From Leptolyngbyaceae cyanobacterium CSU_1_3 (GTDB taxonomy: Bacteria > Cyanobacteriota > Cyanobacteriia > Leptolyngbyales > Leptolyngbyaceae), in NCBI GenBank assembly GCA_012034655.1, contig JAAUOZ010000007.1, positions 1 to 55,460 of the forward strand: a stretch of 55,460 nt of DNA. Reading direction: 5' to 3'. A program made the position numbers and the translations under genes. Below, in pieces: positions 1 through 8,590 of the stretch. Position 1 is the first letter of the stretch, and each line of letters begins with the position of its first letter. A model generated the notes under the pieces. The model did not search any database. It was not told where the DNA came from and saw only the letters and a program-made list of their open reading frames with translations.

Positions 1-135
1 CTCTACGAGCTTAGCCCTAGAAGCTAATTGCTTAAAAACTTTGTAGAAAATAAGCCGTACTCAAATTGGGCTAGTACTTTGTCAGGGCATTAAAATTAAA
101 GTTTTGGACGGGGTGGCAGGGGTGAAACCCTGGCT

Positions 136-150
136 GGGGGCGCAGCCCCC
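136..150. repeat. GC-rich hairpin downstream of the DUF6391-type gene
   Basis: Six G/C pairs (GGGGGC / GCCCCC) close around a GCA loop, inside a C- and G-rich stretch from about 105 to 165. It lies past the 3' end of the minus-strand gene at 210-815. There is no T-run after the stem on the minus strand, so it looks more like a short dispersed repeat than a classical terminator. Nothing else is seen in positions 1-209. Confidence 0.4.
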
Positions 151-209
151 ACACCCCTTCTAAACCAAAATCTATAGGCTGACGCAGTATATTTTTTATT
201 CAACTCAGT

Positions 210-815
210 TTACTCAACCCAGTGCACCTGCACAAAGTGAGCCGGACGGCCCCAATAATCTTGAACGACACTAATCTCTTGAATCGTCAAGTTAAAAGGA
301 ATGGCGGTTGTCACATACTGCTGAGCAAGTCGCCCCAATTCTGGTGTCAGTTGGGCAGCCGTAGTAGCCGCAAAACCCAAGCCCAAAATTTGCTCGATCG
401 GCCCTCGCGGCAGTAGAGCAGAAGCTCCCAGGGCGAACCCTGCAATCAACAACATTCCCACAGAAACATTCGTCCCACAGCGAGGATGCACTGCCAAGTT
501 CCACTCTCCTTGGGTGATTCGCCTCAGAGCCAGACTCGCAGCACGACTCACATCCGCTGTTTTAACCTGACCATATAAATAGAATCCACGATCGGTGGAT
601 AGCCCTCCCAACTCCTCCTGCTCAGGGAGCACCACGCGATCGCTCAAAGCCCACACCGTTGCATGTTCTAGAGCATGAACCTGCCTCAGCATCAAAACTT
701 CCTTCAGCCCTGGAACAAAACCAACTTGACTAAGTAGGTCTGTATCTTGGGTTGGTTGAGGAGTCGGAAATACGGTACTCCAAAAATCAGAAGATGAGGT
801 TGCTGTCGTCATCAC
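210..815 (-). CDS. DUF6391-type conserved cyanobacterial protein, 201 aa
   Basis: I read this as the cyanobacterial family DUF6391, whose function is not known. The middle holds a histidine-rich motif (HALEHATVWAL, about residues 47-57) and a second conserved block (VHPRCGTNVSVG, about residues 109-120). Hydrophobic glycine/alanine-rich stretches follow at about 120-155, so a membrane association is possible. The His/Glu cluster suggests metal binding, but that is inference. Two adjacent ATG codons offer starts; the second, one codon in, is equally likely. The gene stands alone, with repeat-containing DNA upstream. The family name is from memory. Confidence 0.7.
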   Translation of the reverse strand: MMTTATSSSDFWSTVFPTPQPTQDTDLLSQVGFVPGLKEVLMLRQVHALEHATVWALSDRVVLPEQEELGGLSTDRGFYLYGQVKTADVSRAASLALRRITQGEWNLAVHPRCGTNVSVGMLLIAGFALGASALLPRGPIEQILGLGFAATTAAQLTPELGRLAQQYVTTAIPFNLTIQEISVVQDYWGRPAHFVQVHWVE

Positions 816-1014
816 GGCATCACTCCGCCTTGAGCAAATCTTAGAAGCCTAAAGTAACCCAACTCTAGCGCCTGACTTGCGAAAGCGTCTGGAATCTGTT
901 GCAAATCGTAAGTTAACGTCAGTCTCCAACGAAGGCGCACCTGTGGGCAGGGCGAAAGAAACAAAAGCTCGGATTGAACTGAGTTTCTAGCCGTTCTCCC
1001 AAAATTTGTTTCTT

Positions 1015-1232
1015 AAGATTGTGGATTAAATAACCTGTGGGGCGGGTGTCTCACCCGTTCGGACAGGCAAGATACCCATCCCACAAGAATTGCAGTTTAT
1101 TAAATCCACGTTCCTTAGGAGATTTCTAGCAAAGAAGTGACCCGCTATCTTGACTTCGCTCAGGGTGCAAATTAGCTGAGCGAAGTCGAAGGGCAAAGGC
1201 CGGAAGGTAAATTTTTAGAAATACGCCTTAAA
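1015..1232. repeat. Mosaic dispersed repeat, copy A (two modules)
   Basis: Module 1 (about 1015-1095) begins with ATTGTGGATTAAATAACC and contains an imperfect inverted repeat of the type TGTGGGGCGGG...CCCATCCCACA. Module 2 (about 1120-1232) contains a stem ACTTCGCTCAG / CTGAGCGAAGT and ends in a TTTTTAGAAAT-CGCCT-like tail. Module 1 recurs almost unchanged at 40590-40710 and module 2 at 50431-50569. The 816-1252 interval holds no gene that I can support. Confidence 0.75.
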
Positions 1233-1252
1233 GCGAATCTCATGCCCTACGC

Positions 1253-2122
1253 TCAGCCTGCCCCCTGAGAAGGTATTGGCATACTGGCGGTTGGCGAACC
1301 AGCGGGGACTGACTTTTCGCCAACCCCTCTGGAAACTTCTACCCCGTTTTGCTCCAAGATTACGAGGGGGTCAGATCCCGCATTGACCTCAATTCGCTTC
1401 ACCAAAACTTGACCATTAGAAAGACGCTGCCCCGCCCTGACATACCGACTCGTCGATTCATTCGGAGCTTTCACGATCGCCTCAGCAACCCCACCGACCA
1501 CAATTACCCCGCTAACCTCGACGGCCTTTGCCAGGGTTGGCTCTGGCAGGGGCGGCAAAGCAGCGATAGCTGGAGGAGTCGGTTTCAAGGGAGCAATGGG
1601 TGCACCAGCAGCAGAACCAGGATTAGAGCCTCCCCGTTGCGGCGATTGGGCAGCCCGTCGCGGACTAGAACTCGCTTGCTGAGGAGGCTGTGGAAAACTG
1701 GGAATCTGTGGCAACCGTGCTGTTTGAGTGCCACCTGCTCCACCTGCGGTAGTTCCGGCTGCTGGGGTCGGAATACCAGCATTACCAGCCGGGGTTCTAA
1801 AAGTTACGAGAGGAGGCAGACTTGCGAAGGGATCAGTCTGGCTCTTCTTAACGTTGATACCCGCTTGAACCTGGCGTGCTCGTTCTTCTGGATCAGTTGC
1901 TTGAACTAGCCCAGGAACTCGATTTTTGGTCACTGCCACTTTCTGGTTGCCATTCTTTTCAGAAACTAAAGGCTTGGCAAAACTTTGAGTTGCTGTCGGG
2001 CTTTGTGCAGCCACCGATGGGGATGGACTTTCGGTGGGGGTGGTCGCCTCCTCTTGAGACGCGCAGCCCCCAACCCAGAGCACTAGCAACCCTGCACACA
2101 GAATCAGCGAAGATTTACGCAT
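1253..2122 (-). CDS. Proline-rich lipoprotein with PilP/GspC-like C-terminal region, 289 aa
   Basis: The chosen start gives an N-terminus MRKSSLILCAGLLVLWVGGC: two basic residues, a hydrophobic core and a lipobox ending in Cys20, so this is a probable lipoprotein. An ATG 42 bases further upstream would bury the signal peptide. A low-complexity Pro/Ala/Ser/Gln linker follows (about residues 30-200). The last 85 residues form a compact domain with the pattern VSGVIVVGG...AIVKAP...YVRAGQRLSNGQVLVKRI...LEQNGVEV. This resembles the small periplasmic domain of PilP/GspC proteins, which modulates type IV pili or type II secretion. The resemblance is judged by eye and the function is inference. A protein of similar plan is at 42766-43872. 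Confidence 0.6.
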   Translation of the reverse strand: MRKSSLILCAGLLVLWVGGCASQEEATTPTESPSPSVAAQSPTATQSFAKPLVSEKNGNQKVAVTKNRVPGLVQATDPEERARQVQAGINVKKSQTDPFASLPPLVTFRTPAGNAGIPTPAAGTTAGGAGGTQTARLPQIPSFPQPPQQASSSPRRAAQSPQRGGSNPGSAAGAPIAPLKPTPPAIAALPPLPEPTLAKAVEVSGVIVVGGVAEAIVKAPNESTSRYVRAGQRLSNGQVLVKRIEVNAGSDPLVILEQNGVEVSRGVGEKSVPAGSPTASMPIPSQGAG

Positions 2123-2534
2123 TTCCAATCCCCAAAAACTCCACTCCAAATCAATTTTAACCATTCAATTTAATTCGCGACACCAAGGAAGATAGAGCCT
2201 GTATCAGTCAATTCCATCCGCTTTAGTAAGAGCGATCGAACTAACAGAATTTGGCATGAATGTTCGATCGACGGGCGGCAGGGTGAATCCCTTTGCTTTG
2301 AGTCTAAAGACTGAAAGAGTGGGTTAAAACTCCGCCTACACTTACCAAACTTTTAGACTTTGATGTTCCTTGAAGCTTTTGAGTTGTAAATTTTGAAGGT
2401 CAATATCCTGGATGAGTTAAGTATGCCCTAAATATTCGGCGATCGCTGACTTTATTTTTCGTGTTTGGTCACTAAGCTGAGCAGACGGAAGGAAAAGATT
2501 ACTTCTTTAGCTGACAAAATAGCCTAAAAAAATC
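2123..2534. other. Intergenic region downstream of sigF
   Basis: This stretch lies between the 3' end of sigF and the lipoprotein start, both on the minus strand. It is AT-rich with scattered CGATCG motifs. The lipoprotein promoter should lie here, but I could not fix its elements. No gene or strong hairpin was recognised. Confidence 0.5.
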
Positions 2535-3311
2535 TTAGTCTTCGCTACCAATCATCAGCTTTTGCAGAGTCTCCAAACCTTTCTTGACACGTCGTGAAAC
2601 TGTGACAGCACTGATTCCTAGCCGTTCAGCCGTTTCTTTCTGGGTCAGATCATAGAGAAAGACAAATTCCAAAATTTGCTGGGTTCGCTTCTCAAGTTGA
2701 ACTAAGGCTTGCTGAAGTCGAATTTGGTCTTCTTGAGCCAGTTGAAAACTACGATATTGATGATCGGGCACTAGATCGCCCAGGGAAGCCGTCCCATTTT
2801 CTTCATCCCGAATCGGAGCGTCTAAACTCAGAAGTGCTCGGTTTTGGTTGGCTAATTTAATTTCCTGCCACTCAGACAGCGAAATTTCTAACGCTTCTGC
2901 AACTTCAGTATCGGTCGGATGGCGATGGTGAGTTGCCTGGAGGTCACGCGTGACCCAAACCGCTTGACGCTGTAAAGCTTGCCAGCGACGGGGAATTTTC
3001 ACTGAGGGACTTTTGTCGCGTAGATAGTGCTGAATCTCACCCCTGATGTAGGGAGTGGCAAAGGAGCTAAAGGCGTGCCCCTTGGACATATCAAACCGCT
3101 CGATCGCCCGAATTAACCCAATGCAGCCCACTTGCAGCAGGTCTTCGTAACTCTCAGTGCATTGGTGAATCCAGTGATGCGCCTCTTTTCTAACCAGACC
3201 AAAATTTAGCTCAACAAGCTGATTGCGGGTTTGAGAAGAAGGCAACTTCTGGTATTTCCGCAATAGTTGTAAGCTTTCACTCCTCAATTCGGTTGCAACA
3301 ATCTTCGACAT
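2535..3311 (-). CDS. sigF: RNA polymerase sigma factor, SigF type (group 3), 258 aa
   Basis: This is an alternative sigma-70 family factor. Region 2 is at about residues 35-105, with the core-binding segment EDLLQVGCIGLIRAIERFD followed by FSSFATPYIRGEI, the -10 recognition helix area. Region 3 is at about 115-185. Region 4 is at about 200-255, with helix-turn-helix TQKETAERLGISAVTVSRR. Length and lack of region 1 fit the group 3 SigF/SigB/SigG class. In cyanobacteria SigF controls pilus and motility genes and stress responses; applying that here is inference. No anti-sigma factor gene lies beside it. Confidence 0.88.
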   Translation of the reverse strand: MSKIVATELRSESLQLLRKYQKLPSSQTRNQLVELNFGLVRKEAHHWIHQCTESYEDLLQVGCIGLIRAIERFDMSKGHAFSSFATPYIRGEIQHYLRDKSPSVKIPRRWQALQRQAVWVTRDLQATHHRHPTDTEVAEALEISLSEWQEIKLANQNRALLSLDAPIRDEENGTASLGDLVPDHQYRSFQLAQEDQIRLQQALVQLEKRTQQILEFVFLYDLTQKETAERLGISAVTVSRRVKKGLETLQKLMIGSED

Positions 3312-3635
3312 GACAAAATTGGTTGGTAGAGCAGATTACTAGAATGTGCTTGGTTCAGCTTTTAAGACTCATCTGGAAGTCGCTGTGAGGCTAAATACCA
3401 CTTTCAGCAGGCTACATGAATTTAGAGACAATGAACAGATCGGATCATGTTGAGTAGCAAATCAAACTTATTCTCTACACTCACTACTTACAACTGAATT
3501 TTTACTGAAACGAGCCATTGGCTGGCTTGAGTAGTGCACGTAATTTTTGTAATCGAACTTTTGTGGTTGAAACTTTTCTCAAACTAATAAATTATCCTAA
3601 CTCTCGCAAGAGAATTGAGAAATGAATTTTGCATG
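3312..3635. other. Intergenic region upstream of sigF
   Basis: This AT-rich region lies between the sigF start and the psbO terminator, both genes being on the minus strand. It must carry the sigF promoter. No recognisable -35/-10 pair, small gene or repeat could be fixed by eye. Confidence 0.45.
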
Positions 3636-3657
3636 AAAAAAGGGGCAAGATGCCCCC
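3636..3657 (-). terminator. Rho-independent terminator of psbO
   Basis: Read on the minus strand, the stem TGGGGGCA pairs with TGCCCC around a three-base loop and is followed directly by six T residues. It lies about 55 bases past the psbO stop codon, on the right strand to end that transcript. Confidence 0.8.
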
Positions 3658-3709
3658 ACTAATTTGCACTCATGGTGAAAATTACTTAAGTCGAGAAATC
3701 GCTAGTATT

Positions 3710-4537
3710 CTAGGTAGCTGGTGCGACCCGTGCGTAGAAAAGCCCACGAATTTTCACTTCGCTGGCTTCACGAGAACCCATGTCGGTTTCTGAAGGCTGT
3801 TCGCTTTCAAACGTTCCGGCAATTTCACCCGTGGCGCTGTCAATTTTGGCTACGCTCAGAGCAATTTTGCCTTTGTCTAGCTGAAACTGCTTGACGTTTT
3901 CTTTTCTAAGCTTTTCGCTGTCGGCTTGGGCGGGAAGCGCAACCGCGTTGTCGTAGCCTGTAGTCAAGCCGCGGCCTTTGGGGTCAAGGAAGTTAGAAGT
4001 TCGATAGGAGGGAACGCGGTATTCTCCTACAAAGTCGGTCGAGGTTGTAAGGCTGTTCTGTCCTGGCTGGCTGTTGGCCACAAGCCCTTTGATGGTAAAC
4101 AGCAAAGGAACCCGTTCTCCACCAGGTAGCTGAACGGTGATGGCCTGAAAGTCGATTCCGTCTTCTTCTTTGAACGTTAAGCTGCCGTCAGAGTTTAGGT
4201 TTAGGCTGCCCGACACCGCATCGATCGAAGAGGTGTAGCGAGTCATTACCTTAGTTGGCACAAACTCAGCTTCCTTGCGCTTGTTAGCAGACTCTTCTTT
4301 CACGAAGAAGCTGGTCGGCTGTAGGCATAGACTGGTGACGCTGTAGGATTTACTGCTGTCGAGCGCGATCGCTCCGCGAGAGGTGTCTTCTAGCTGAGGG
4401 CAGCTATTGGCTAAACCCGTTCCTCTAATTTGGTCATAGGTTAAGGCTTCAGTGCTGGCGGCAGGAGCCTCACTGCAAGCGGTCAGGACACTCAGGCATA
4501 GGGCCAAGAGTGTGGTGATTAAAGCGCGATACCTCAT
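3710..4537 (-). CDS. psbO: Photosystem II manganese-stabilising protein PsbO, 275 aa
   Basis: PsbO is the extrinsic lumenal subunit that stabilises the Mn4CaO5 oxygen-evolving cluster. The start chosen (MRYRALITTLLALCLSVL) begins an export signal; an in-frame ATG 45 bases upstream would add an unneeded tail. The mature part begins near LTYDQIRGTGLANSCP. The two cysteines of the conserved disulfide are present (NSCPQL and SLCLQP). Family blocks include KNKR-like NKRKEAEFVPTK, LTFKEEDGIDFQ, STDFVGEYRVPSYRT and FLDPKGRG. The signal region contains LTAC, which looks like a lipobox, so N-terminal lipidation instead of ordinary cleavage is possible but unproven. The gene is monocistronic with its own terminator. 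Confidence 0.95.
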   Translation of the reverse strand: MRYRALITTLLALCLSVLTACSEAPAASTEALTYDQIRGTGLANSCPQLEDTSRGAIALDSSKSYSVTSLCLQPTSFFVKEESANKRKEAEFVPTKVMTRYTSSIDAVSGSLNLNSDGSLTFKEEDGIDFQAITVQLPGGERVPLLFTIKGLVANSQPGQNSLTTSTDFVGEYRVPSYRTSNFLDPKGRGLTTGYDNAVALPAQADSEKLRKENVKQFQLDKGKIALSVAKIDSATGEIAGTFESEQPSETDMGSREASEVKIRGLFYARVAPAT

Positions 4538-4885
4538 GGTCAACCTCAAAAATGTAGTCAGTGTAAAAAATCCTGTTATCACAATTCGGGGCTAGTCGCT
4601 GCTCATGAACTGCCACGGGAACCCAGTGAACTGTTGCCAGGGTGCATCGAAATTTCTATAAGTTCTGGAGTGGCTCAGGCAGAACCTCTCATAGCATTTT
4701 ACAGACTTTAGTAAACTTTTTAAGAATCGAACCCCGACTGGGTGTTTCGAGGGTCAGAGATGAGCGAGGTTTGAATAAAGTTTGGAGGTGATCGCAGGAA
4801 TAAAATCACGACACCTGATTAAGCTATTAAGTGTTTGTTAACGCCACAGTTGATGCTGGGCAAGAATTAATAGAGGTAAGACTAG
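4538..4885. other. Divergent intergenic region, psbO / small hypothetical gene
   Basis: It separates the minus-strand psbO start from the plus-strand gene at 4886 and must hold both promoters. Just before the plus-strand start, GAGGTAAGACTAG provides a plausible ribosome binding site. No gene or repeat is seen in the rest. Confidence 0.5.
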
Positions 4886-5233
4886 ATGACCAGGAACCAA
4901 GAGTTTGAGCTATCACCGATGCCACCTGAGCTTCAGCGGGTGGCCCATGAAATAAAAGACATTGCTCAAAAGGCCCAAGGAAACAGTTTAGAACTCTTAG
5001 CCCTTTTGCGGATGCTGGAAGGGGCACATCGCGAAGTTTGTGAAGGGCTGTTCCAGGAGTCTCTACCTGATAATCGGCGGGCACTTTACTCGCTTCTCAA
5101 GGATATTGAAGCGCAAGGCGGATGGCCCTACATCCATCGTATGAGGCTGCATTCGTTCTTGATTAATCTGAGCGACGGCAACCCGATCGAGGGTTATTCT
5201 GGGAGCGATCGTGAATCTGAGACCAGTTCTTAA
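4886..5233 (+). CDS. Small conserved hypothetical protein, 115 aa
   Basis: I do not recognise the family. The protein is soluble and mostly helical in appearance. It has the segment LELLALLRMLEGAHREVCEGLF (about residues 35-56), then a region with GGWPYIHRMRLHSFL (about 80-94), and ends in a polar Ser/Glu tail. It has no signal peptide, membrane helix or cysteine pair. GAGG lies 12 bases upstream of the ATG as a ribosome binding site. It converges on psbM. Coding is supported by uninterrupted frame and normal composition only. Confidence 0.6.
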   Translation: MTRNQEFELSPMPPELQRVAHEIKDIAQKAQGNSLELLALLRMLEGAHREVCEGLFQESLPDNRRALYSLLKDIEAQGGWPYIHRMRLHSFLINLSDGNPIEGYSGSDRESETSS

Positions 5234-5302
5234 CTTTTCTTTGCAAAGGCACGATCGTTCTCATCATTGACTTTCTCCCTTCATTGATTTTCTGCCATGC
5301 AA

Positions 5303-5332
5303 AAGCGCTGAAGATATGTATCTTCAGCGCTT
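5303..5332 (-). terminator. Perfect 14-bp hairpin between convergent genes, psbM terminator
   Basis: AAGCGCTGAAGATA is followed after two bases by its exact reverse complement. On the minus strand the stem runs into TTTTGC, so it can terminate psbM. It may also stop readthrough from the plus-strand gene ending at 5233. Confidence 0.75.
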
Positions 5333-5364
5333 CTCGGCCCGTAGCCATCTCAAGTGGGTGAGCA

Positions 5365-5475
5365 TTAGTCGTTTGGTTGACGACTCGCCGTTTGAATGTA
5401 AAGAATCAGCAGAAAAACGCTGGGAACCAGCACGAATAGAATGCTTGCGATAAATCCCAAATCATTGACTTGCAT
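5365..5475 (-). CDS. psbM: Photosystem II reaction centre protein PsbM, 36 aa
   Basis: This one-helix subunit sits at the photosystem II dimer interface. The translation starts [20 protein letters not shown], continues with [16 protein letters not shown], and matches PsbM in length and in the conserved N-terminal MxVNxLG and LVPSVFLxILYxQT blocks. It has a single transmembrane helix at about residues 7-28. It lies about 50 bases downstream of the ferredoxin gene on the same strand, so the two may be cotranscribed. Confidence 0.93.
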   Translation of the reverse strand: MQVNDLGFIASILFVLVPSVFLLILYIQTASRQPND

Positions 5476-5525
5476 AACGCCCCATTCCTATCTAAATCTC
5501 AGCAGTGACACTTTTTAGAATAGCA

Positions 5526-5927
5526 CTAAGGCTTAGTTTTAACGCTTACCGCACCCTGCACGATCGCTTGACAAGCTAAGCGGTAGGTTTCGGGCTTATT
5601 TTTGAGTTTGCGAGCTTCAAATTCGGTCCGGGGTGAGAGATTTTCTAGACCGTCAACCACTTCTACAACACAAGTGCCACACTGCCCATAGCCCCCACAG
5701 TTGACCAATTTGCCCTTGAAGGTGTAAAGATCAACGCCATTCTCGATCGCCTTGATTCGCAGGTTTGCGCCATTCGCAGCGACCACCTCTTTACCTTCTT
5801 TGACAAAGTGAATGCTGGCTGACCTAAACCCTGGTTGAGCGGGTTCTCCAGGAGACTCGATCGATTGAGATTCCTCAACCTGAAGACTATCAACAATCAG
5901 GGGAAGATTTTGGTCTGTTGGCTGCAT
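5526..5927 (-). CDS. 2Fe-2S plant-type ferredoxin-like protein with N-terminal extension, 133 aa
   Basis: The protein carries a beta-grasp ferredoxin fold at about residues 36-133. The cluster ligands are Cys77, Cys83 and Cys86 in [11 protein letters not shown], and Cys119 in RLACQ. The first 35 residues are an acidic/proline-rich extension without signal features. The loop spacing CX5CX2C is slightly longer than the CX4CX2C of photosynthetic PetF, so it is unlikely to be the main ferredoxin. It is divergent from psbB and upstream of psbM on the same strand, suggesting a role linked to photosystem II assembly or redox control. That is inference from neighbours. Confidence 0.85.
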   Translation of the reverse strand: MQPTDQNLPLIVDSLQVEESQSIESPGEPAQPGFRSASIHFVKEGKEVVAANGANLRIKAIENGVDLYTFKGKLVNCGGYGQCGTCVVEVVDGLENLSPRTEFEARKLKNKPETYRLACQAIVQGAVSVKTKP

Positions 5928-6285
5928 GATTTTAACCTCTTCAGAAAATTACAGCGGGTTGAGTTTGTTTTAGAAGTATGCCTATATTAAGTTGTAACTT
6001 ATTGTTGAGAAAGATTAAGAATCTCAAGTTCAATCTCCATCAATCTTTCAGAGATCTCGAATCTGCTTGCAATAGGCTCTAACACTGGTTACACTTCTTT
6101 ATACACTTTCATTTTTAGCGATCGCACCATCAAACTACCCACGCTCTTCTAGTCGAGGGGACAAGGGCAGGAATCAGAGGTTAGAAGTCGCCCTTGGTCT
6201 GGTAAATTTACCAGTAGTTGGCACTTTAACAAAATGCTGAGAACAGCGTTGCAGTAGACACAATTTTAGAGGAGGAGCGTAGTCA
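5928..6285. other. Divergent promoter region, ferredoxin / psbB
   Basis: This 358-base AT-rich interval separates the ferredoxin gene (minus) from psbB (plus) and must drive both. The psbB ribosome binding site is strong: AGAGGAGGAGCG ends about 7 bases before the ATG. No further element could be fixed. Confidence 0.6.
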
Positions 6286-7818
6286 ATGGGACTACCCTGG
6301 TATCGAGTCCATACTGTCTTGATCAATGATCCAGGACGGTTGATCGCAACTCACCTGATGCACACCGCTTTGGTCGCAGGCTGGGCTGGTTCGATGGCAC
6401 TGTACGAATTGGCGATCTTTGATCCCAGTGACCCAGTGTTGAACCCCATGTGGCGACAAGGCATGTTCGTGTTGCCCTTCATGGCACGTCTCGGCGTGAC
6501 CTCTTCTTGGGGCGGCTGGAGCATCACTGGTGAAACCGCAGTTGATCCTGGTTATTGGTCGTTTGAGGGCGTTGCAGTCGCTCATATTGTGCTTTCAGGG
6601 CTACTATTTTTGGCAGCCTGCTGGCACTGGGTTTATTGGGATTTAGAACTGTTCAGAGATCCTCGCACGGGCGAACCCGCTTTGGATTTGCCCAAAATGT
6701 TTGGGATTCACCTGTTTTTGTCTGGGTTACTTTGCTTTGGGTTTGGTGCATTCCACCTGACGGGGCTGTTTGGCCCTGGGATGTGGGTGTCTGACCCGTT
6801 TGGCTTGACTGGCAGCATTCAGCCAGTTGCGCCTGAGTGGGGGCCTGCCGGGTTTAACCCGTTCAATCCGGGTGGCATTGTGGCTCACCACATTGCAGCA
6901 GGCATCGTTGGAATTATTGCCGGACTGTTCCACCTCAGTGTTCGTCCTCCTGAACGGCTCTACAAAGCCCTACGGATGGGGAACATCGAGACGGTTTTGG
7001 CCAGCAGTATTGCGGCTGTGTTCTTTGCTGCCTTTATTGTGGCCGGAACAATGTGGTACGGGAATGCAACCACCCCGATCGAGCTTTTTGGCCCCACCCG
7101 CTATCAGTGGGATAGCGGCTACTTCCGCCAAGAGATCAATCGCCGGGTGCAAACCCAGGTTGCAGATGGGGTTAGTCAGCAAGAAGCTTGGCAGGATATC
7201 CCTGATAAGTTAGCGTTCTATGACTATGTGGGTAACAGCCCCGCCAAAGGTGGCTTGTTCCGCACGGGTCAAATGAACAAAGGGGATGGCATTGCTCAGT
7301 CTTGGTTGGGGCATCCAATTTTCAAAGACAGCGAAGGCAGAGAACTGTTTGTTCGTCGCTTGCCTAACTTCTTTGAGAACTTCCCGATCGTGCTGACCGA
7401 CAGCGATGGCGTGGTTCGGGCAGATATTCCCTTCCGTAAGGCTGAGTCAAAGTACAGCTTTGAGCAGGCAGGCGTGACGGCGACTTTCTACGGCGGTGCT
7501 CTGAATGGTCAAACCTTTACTGACCCCGCAGTGGTGAAGCGCTACGCTCGTGCTTCTCAGTTGGGAGAGCCGTTTGAATTCGATCGCGAAACCTTGAACT
7601 CTGATGGGGTGTTCCGCACTAGCCCCAGAGGTTGGTTTACCTTTGGGCACGCGGTCTTCGCTCTGCTGTTCTTCTTTGGGCATATTTGGCACGGTTCTCG
7701 TACCATCTTCCGGGATGTGTTCGCTGGAATCGACCCAGATCTTTCTGAAGAGCAGGTCGAGTGGGGCTTCTTCCAGAAGTTGGGAGACAAGTCTACACGT
7801 CGTCAAGAGCAACTCTAG
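6286..7818 (+). CDS. psbB: Photosystem II CP47 chlorophyll-binding core antenna protein, 510 aa
   Basis: CP47 is the inner antenna that passes excitation to the D1/D2 reaction centre. It begins with [19 protein letters not shown], exactly as in the family. Six transmembrane helices are visible, with chlorophyll-ligating histidines such as [11 protein letters not shown] and [15 protein letters not shown] large lumenal loop lies between helices V and VI (about residues 260-450), and the C-terminal helix region has [20 protein letters not shown]. Length equals the usual 508-510. The start follows a strong Shine-Dalgarno sequence. psbT follows after 94 bases, the standard psbB-psbT order. Confidence 0.98.
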   Translation: MGLPWYRVHTVLINDPGRLIATHLMHTALVAGWAGSMALYELAIFDPSDPVLNPMWRQGMFVLPFMARLGVTSSWGGWSITGETAVDPGYWSFEGVAVAHIVLSGLLFLAACWHWVYWDLELFRDPRTGEPALDLPKMFGIHLFLSGLLCFGFGAFHLTGLFGPGMWVSDPFGLTGSIQPVAPEWGPAGFNPFNPGGIVAHHIAAGIVGIIAGLFHLSVRPPERLYKALRMGNIETVLASSIAAVFFAAFIVAGTMWYGNATTPIELFGPTRYQWDSGYFRQEINRRVQTQVADGVSQQEAWQDIPDKLAFYDYVGNSPAKGGLFRTGQMNKGDGIAQSWLGHPIFKDSEGRELFVRRLPNFFENFPIVLTDSDGVVRADIPFRKAESKYSFEQAGVTATFYGGALNGQTFTDPAVVKRYARASQLGEPFEFDRETLNSDGVFRTSPRGWFTFGHAVFALLFFFGHIWHGSRTIFRDVFAGIDPDLSEEQVEWGFFQKLGDKSTRRQEQL

Positions 7819-7912
7819 GATGGTAAACAGGCAGTTCTAGGTTTGAAATGACTAGAACTGCCTCGACTACTTTGATGGGCTGAAAATACACAGATAGCCA
7901 GGACATTTTGAT

Positions 7913-8008
7913 ATGGAAAGCGTTGCTTACATTTTGATTCTTGCTCTCGCGATCGGCGTTTTGTTCTTTGCGATCGCCTTTCGGGAGCCACCTCGGATCG
8001 GGAAATAA
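7913..8008 (+). CDS. psbT: Photosystem II reaction centre protein PsbT, 31 aa
   Basis: This single-helix subunit lies at the photosystem II dimer interface. The translation is [20 protein letters not shown] followed by [11 protein letters not shown], matching PsbT in length, N-terminal MExVAYILxLxLAIGVxFFA and the FREPPRI tail. It lies just downstream of psbB, with CCAGGA as a weak ribosome binding site, and is followed by a terminator. Confidence 0.95.
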   Translation: MESVAYILILALAIGVLFFAIAFREPPRIGK

Positions 8009-8032
8009 CGACAGAAATTGCATCAAGTCTGC

Positions 8033-8074
8033 CCTGTCTAGCAACACCAAGCTCAGCTAGACAGGTATTTTTTT
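8033..8074 (+). terminator. Rho-independent terminator of psbB-psbT
   Basis: The perfect 10-bp stem CCTGTCTAGC / GCTAGACAGG closes a 13-base loop and is followed by TATTTTTTT. It lies 24 bases past the psbT stop. Confidence 0.92.
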
Positions 8075-8179
8075 GGCTTGGGTTTGGTGATTGAACAAAG
8101 CGCTATTGCTACAGATAAAGTGTTTCAATCGCAAACTATTTCGACCACCATAGCGTGAGCCGATTGCCCCTATATCTTT

Positions 8180-8277
8180 AGTAGTCTGTCAAACTTTAAT
8201 TGACGGATCGAGAATGGGGAAGAGGTTATTTTCGAGGGACTGAAAGCCCCTCAAAAAATTCTTGATAGACCCCTTAG
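8180..8277. mobile_element. MITE-like element, copy 1 (about 98 bp)
   Basis: The left end AGTAGTCTGTCAAACTTTAA and the right end, read on the other strand as CTAAGGGGTCTATCAAGAAT, are imperfect inverted copies of each other. The left end is also nearly the same as the left end of copy 2 at 8442 (AGTGGTCTGTCAAGACTTAA). No coding capacity is present. Inverted ends plus two unequal copies fit a miniature inverted-repeat transposable element; the parent element is not identified. Confidence 0.55.
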
Positions 8278-8441
8278 TGGCTGCTATAGTTCTCAACCTG
8301 ATCTAGGATGATTTCAAGAAACCTGCTGTGTGAATCTGGATATCCCTCCTCACCAAGTGGGCGAGAGCTTTGCCAACCCTTCTCACCCAGAAGGGAGCTA
8401 TCAGTTATGTTTTCTCTGGTTCCCTCTCCTGGGAGAAACGG

Positions 8442-8541
8442 CTAGTGGTCTGTCAAGACTTAATTTTATGAGTTAAAAGCTCATAAAATAACAGCCCTCG
8501 CCTCACCCGAAGGCGCAAAATCGAAACTGACAAACCACTAG
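8442..8541. mobile_element. MITE-like element, copy 2 (about 100 bp)
   Basis: The ends CTAGTGGTCTGTCAAG and ACTGACAAACCACTAG are inverted repeats with about two mismatches in 16. An inner perfect palindrome TTTTATGAG / CTCATAAAA lies at about 8463-8487. It shares its left end with copy 1, 262 bases upstream. It ends 49 bases before the GNAT start codon and so may influence that gene's expression. Confidence 0.6.
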
Positions 8542-8590
8542 GGTAAGGGTAGAGTATTCGTGCAAGAGTTCTAATACTGCGCCGATTCAA

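Larger units (their letters stand above)
8075..8590. other. Repeat-rich intergenic region before the GNAT gene
   Basis: It contains two related inverted-repeat elements (8180-8277 and 8442-8541). Between them is a CCCTCT/GGGAG-type stretch (about 8340-8440) similar in style to repeats at 50320-50410 and 53160-53280. I see no gene here. Confidence 0.6.

Noticed and set aside
1349-1909. Plus-strand open frame of 186 codons opposite the lipoprotein gene
   Set aside because: It is an antisense shadow of a low-complexity Pro/Gln-rich gene, with Arg/Ser-rich content and no motif.
5303-5332. Hairpin considered as a protein-binding operator
   Set aside because: Its place between convergent 3' ends and the T-run on the psbM strand fit a terminator better.
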